Shown: positions 6,494-7,386 of the stretch, one piece after another | Layout: every line of letters starts with the position of its first letter | Numbering within the stretch: position 1 is the stretch's first letter | NCBI GenBank assembly: GCA_934645275.1 | Contig: CAKUDW010000094.1 | Coordinates: 1-7,386 of the forward strand | Direction of reading: 5' to 3' | DNA length: 7,386 nucleotides | Source: an uncultured Clostridia bacterium | Lineage (GTDB): Bacteria > Bacillota_A > Clostridia > Christensenellales > Aristaeellaceae | Notes under the pieces: model-generated | Database searches by the model: none | The model's input: the letters and a program-made list of their open reading frames with translations, nothing else | What the model was told of the DNA's origin: nothing | Made by a program: the position numbers and the translations under genes

Positions 6494-7386
6494 ATGCAGA
6501 GGCTGATATGGACGATCATTGCGTCCTTTGTGATGACGGTCGTATTCGGGCCAATTATGATTCCGTGGCTCAAAAAGCTGAAGTTCGGGCAGACGATCTA
6601 TGATTTGGGCCCGGAGAGCCACAAAAAGAAGCAGGGCACGCCGACGATGGGCGGCATTATCTTCGCAATTCCGGCGCTAATTGCCGGCTGTGCGTTTGCC
6701 TATGGCGAGGCCCGCTTTGATTATCTGCTGATGATCGTGGTTAGTGCGGTTGGTTTCGGACTGGTGGGTTTTGTAGACGACTTCATCAAGGTGAAGCTCA
6801 AGCGTTCGCTGGGACTCACGCCCAAACAGAAGCTGGTGCCGCAGATTATATTGGCCATCGGTCTGTCTGTGTGGGCCTATCTCACGCCGTCCATTGGCTC
6901 GGAGCTTACGGTGCCGTTCTTCAACGTCAGCTGGAATCTTGGCTGGGTCTATATTCCGGTAATGGTGTTCATCCTGGTGGGTACAGTCAATTCCGCGAAC
7001 CTGCTCGACGGTCTCGACGGCCTGCTGGCAGGCTGCTCGATGATTGACTTCATCGCTATGATGCTGATCTGCCTGACCATGGCGGCGGCAAATGGCGCAA
7101 ACAGCGCTAACCTGCTCAATACGGCGATTATGGCGGGCGCAATGGCGGGCGCGCTGATGTCGTTCCTGCGATTCAACGGCTATCCGGCGCGCGTGTTTAT
7201 GGGTGATGTCGGCTCCTTCTTTATCGGCGGCATGCTGGTAGGGATGACGATGGTGACGAAGCTGTCGCTATTGCTGCCGGTTATCGCACTGGCGATGTTC
7301 CTTTCCAGCCTGTCGGATATCATTCAGGTGGGCTACTTCAAGTATACTAAACGCAAGACGGGCACCGGCAAGCGCATCTTCAAGAT
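6494..7386 (+). CDS. mraY: Phospho-MurNAc-pentapeptide transferase (lipid I synthase), 3' end cut by window
   Basis: A polytopic membrane enzyme that transfers phospho-MurNAc-pentapeptide from UDP to undecaprenyl phosphate, forming lipid I. 297 residues are visible; the family is usually about 320-360, and the visible end GTGKRIFK stops just before the conserved MxPxHHHFE loop. Seen in order: an N-terminal membrane segment (about 4-25), GPESHKKKQGTPTMGG (39-54), the catalytic pair Asp95-Asp96 in GFVDDFIKVK, NSANLLDGLDGL (166-177) and FMGDVGS (235-241) with Asp238. These are the known Mg-binding and active-site residues, so the enzyme looks intact as far as it goes. The ATG at 6494 has GGAGGG eight bases before it. 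It follows murE by 27 bases and probably shares its transcript. It is the target class of tunicamycin, muraymycin and the phage phiX174 lysis protein. Confidence 0.96.
   Translation, partial: MQRLIWTIIASFVMTVVFGPIMIPWLKKLKFGQTIYDLGPESHKKKQGTPTMGGIIFAIPALIAGCAFAYGEARFDYLLMIVVSAVGFGLVGFVDDFIKVKLKRSLGLTPKQKLVPQIILAIGLSVWAYLTPSIGSELTVPFFNVSWNLGWVYIPVMVFILVGTVNSANLLDGLDGLLAGCSMIDFIAMMLICLTMAAANGANSANLLNTAIMAGAMAGALMSFLRFNGYPARVFMGDVGSFFIGGMLVGMTMVTKLSLLLPVIALAMFLSSLSDIIQVGYFKYTKRKTGTGKRIFK

Noticed and set aside
5609..6622. 337-residue open frame on the minus strand opposite murE and the start of mraY
   Set aside because: It is a shadow of murE, with low-complexity His/Arg/Ala/Leu composition and no domain signature.

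Overview
The window looks like a chromosomal segment of a fairly GC-rich member of the Clostridia (Bacillota). Four things point there: a LexA very close to the Bacillus type, a LexA operator of the Gram-positive CGAAC-N4-GTTCG class, strong purine-rich Shine-Dalgarno sites, and a penicillin-binding protein with C-terminal PASTA domains of the SpoVD/PBP2x kind. The MurE carries the DNPRxE motif of meso-diaminopimelate-adding enzymes, so the peptidoglycan is probably of the mDAP type. Species or family cannot be named from this sequence alone; an uncultured gut clostridial lineage is a guess.

Layout. Positions 1-1391 (+) hold most of an unusual regulator-like protein. Its XRE-type helix-turn-helix is cut by the left window edge. 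It is followed by three 28-residue helical repeats, an amphipathic stretch built on an 11-residue repeat, and about eight C-terminal helical-repeat units. A long hairpin at 1407-1439 separates it from lexA (1511-2107, minus strand), which converges on it. A 332-base intergenic region (2108-2439) contains the lexA promoter with a LexA box over its -35 region and, further right, a rightward extended -10 promoter.

From 2440 to the right edge lies a tightly spaced rightward cluster for division and cell-wall synthesis: an FtsL/DivIC-like membrane coiled-coil protein, a division transpeptidase (FtsI/SpoVD family, two PASTA domains), MurE, and MraY (3' end cut by the window edge). Gaps are 29 bases, a 4-base overlap, and 27 bases, which suggests one transcript.

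How the genes work together. MurE makes UDP-MurNAc-tripeptide, and MraY loads the finished pentapeptide precursor onto undecaprenyl phosphate to give lipid I. The transpeptidase crosslinks the resulting glycan at the septum, where the FtsL-like protein helps recruit and activate the septal synthase. The cluster departs from the usual order: mraZ and rsmH are not upstream of ftsL (lexA is there instead), and murF is missing between murE and mraY. No mobile element, tRNA, rRNA or CRISPR array was seen. The most novel item is the repeat-rich HTH protein at the left end; the rest is core metabolism in a somewhat unusual arrangement.
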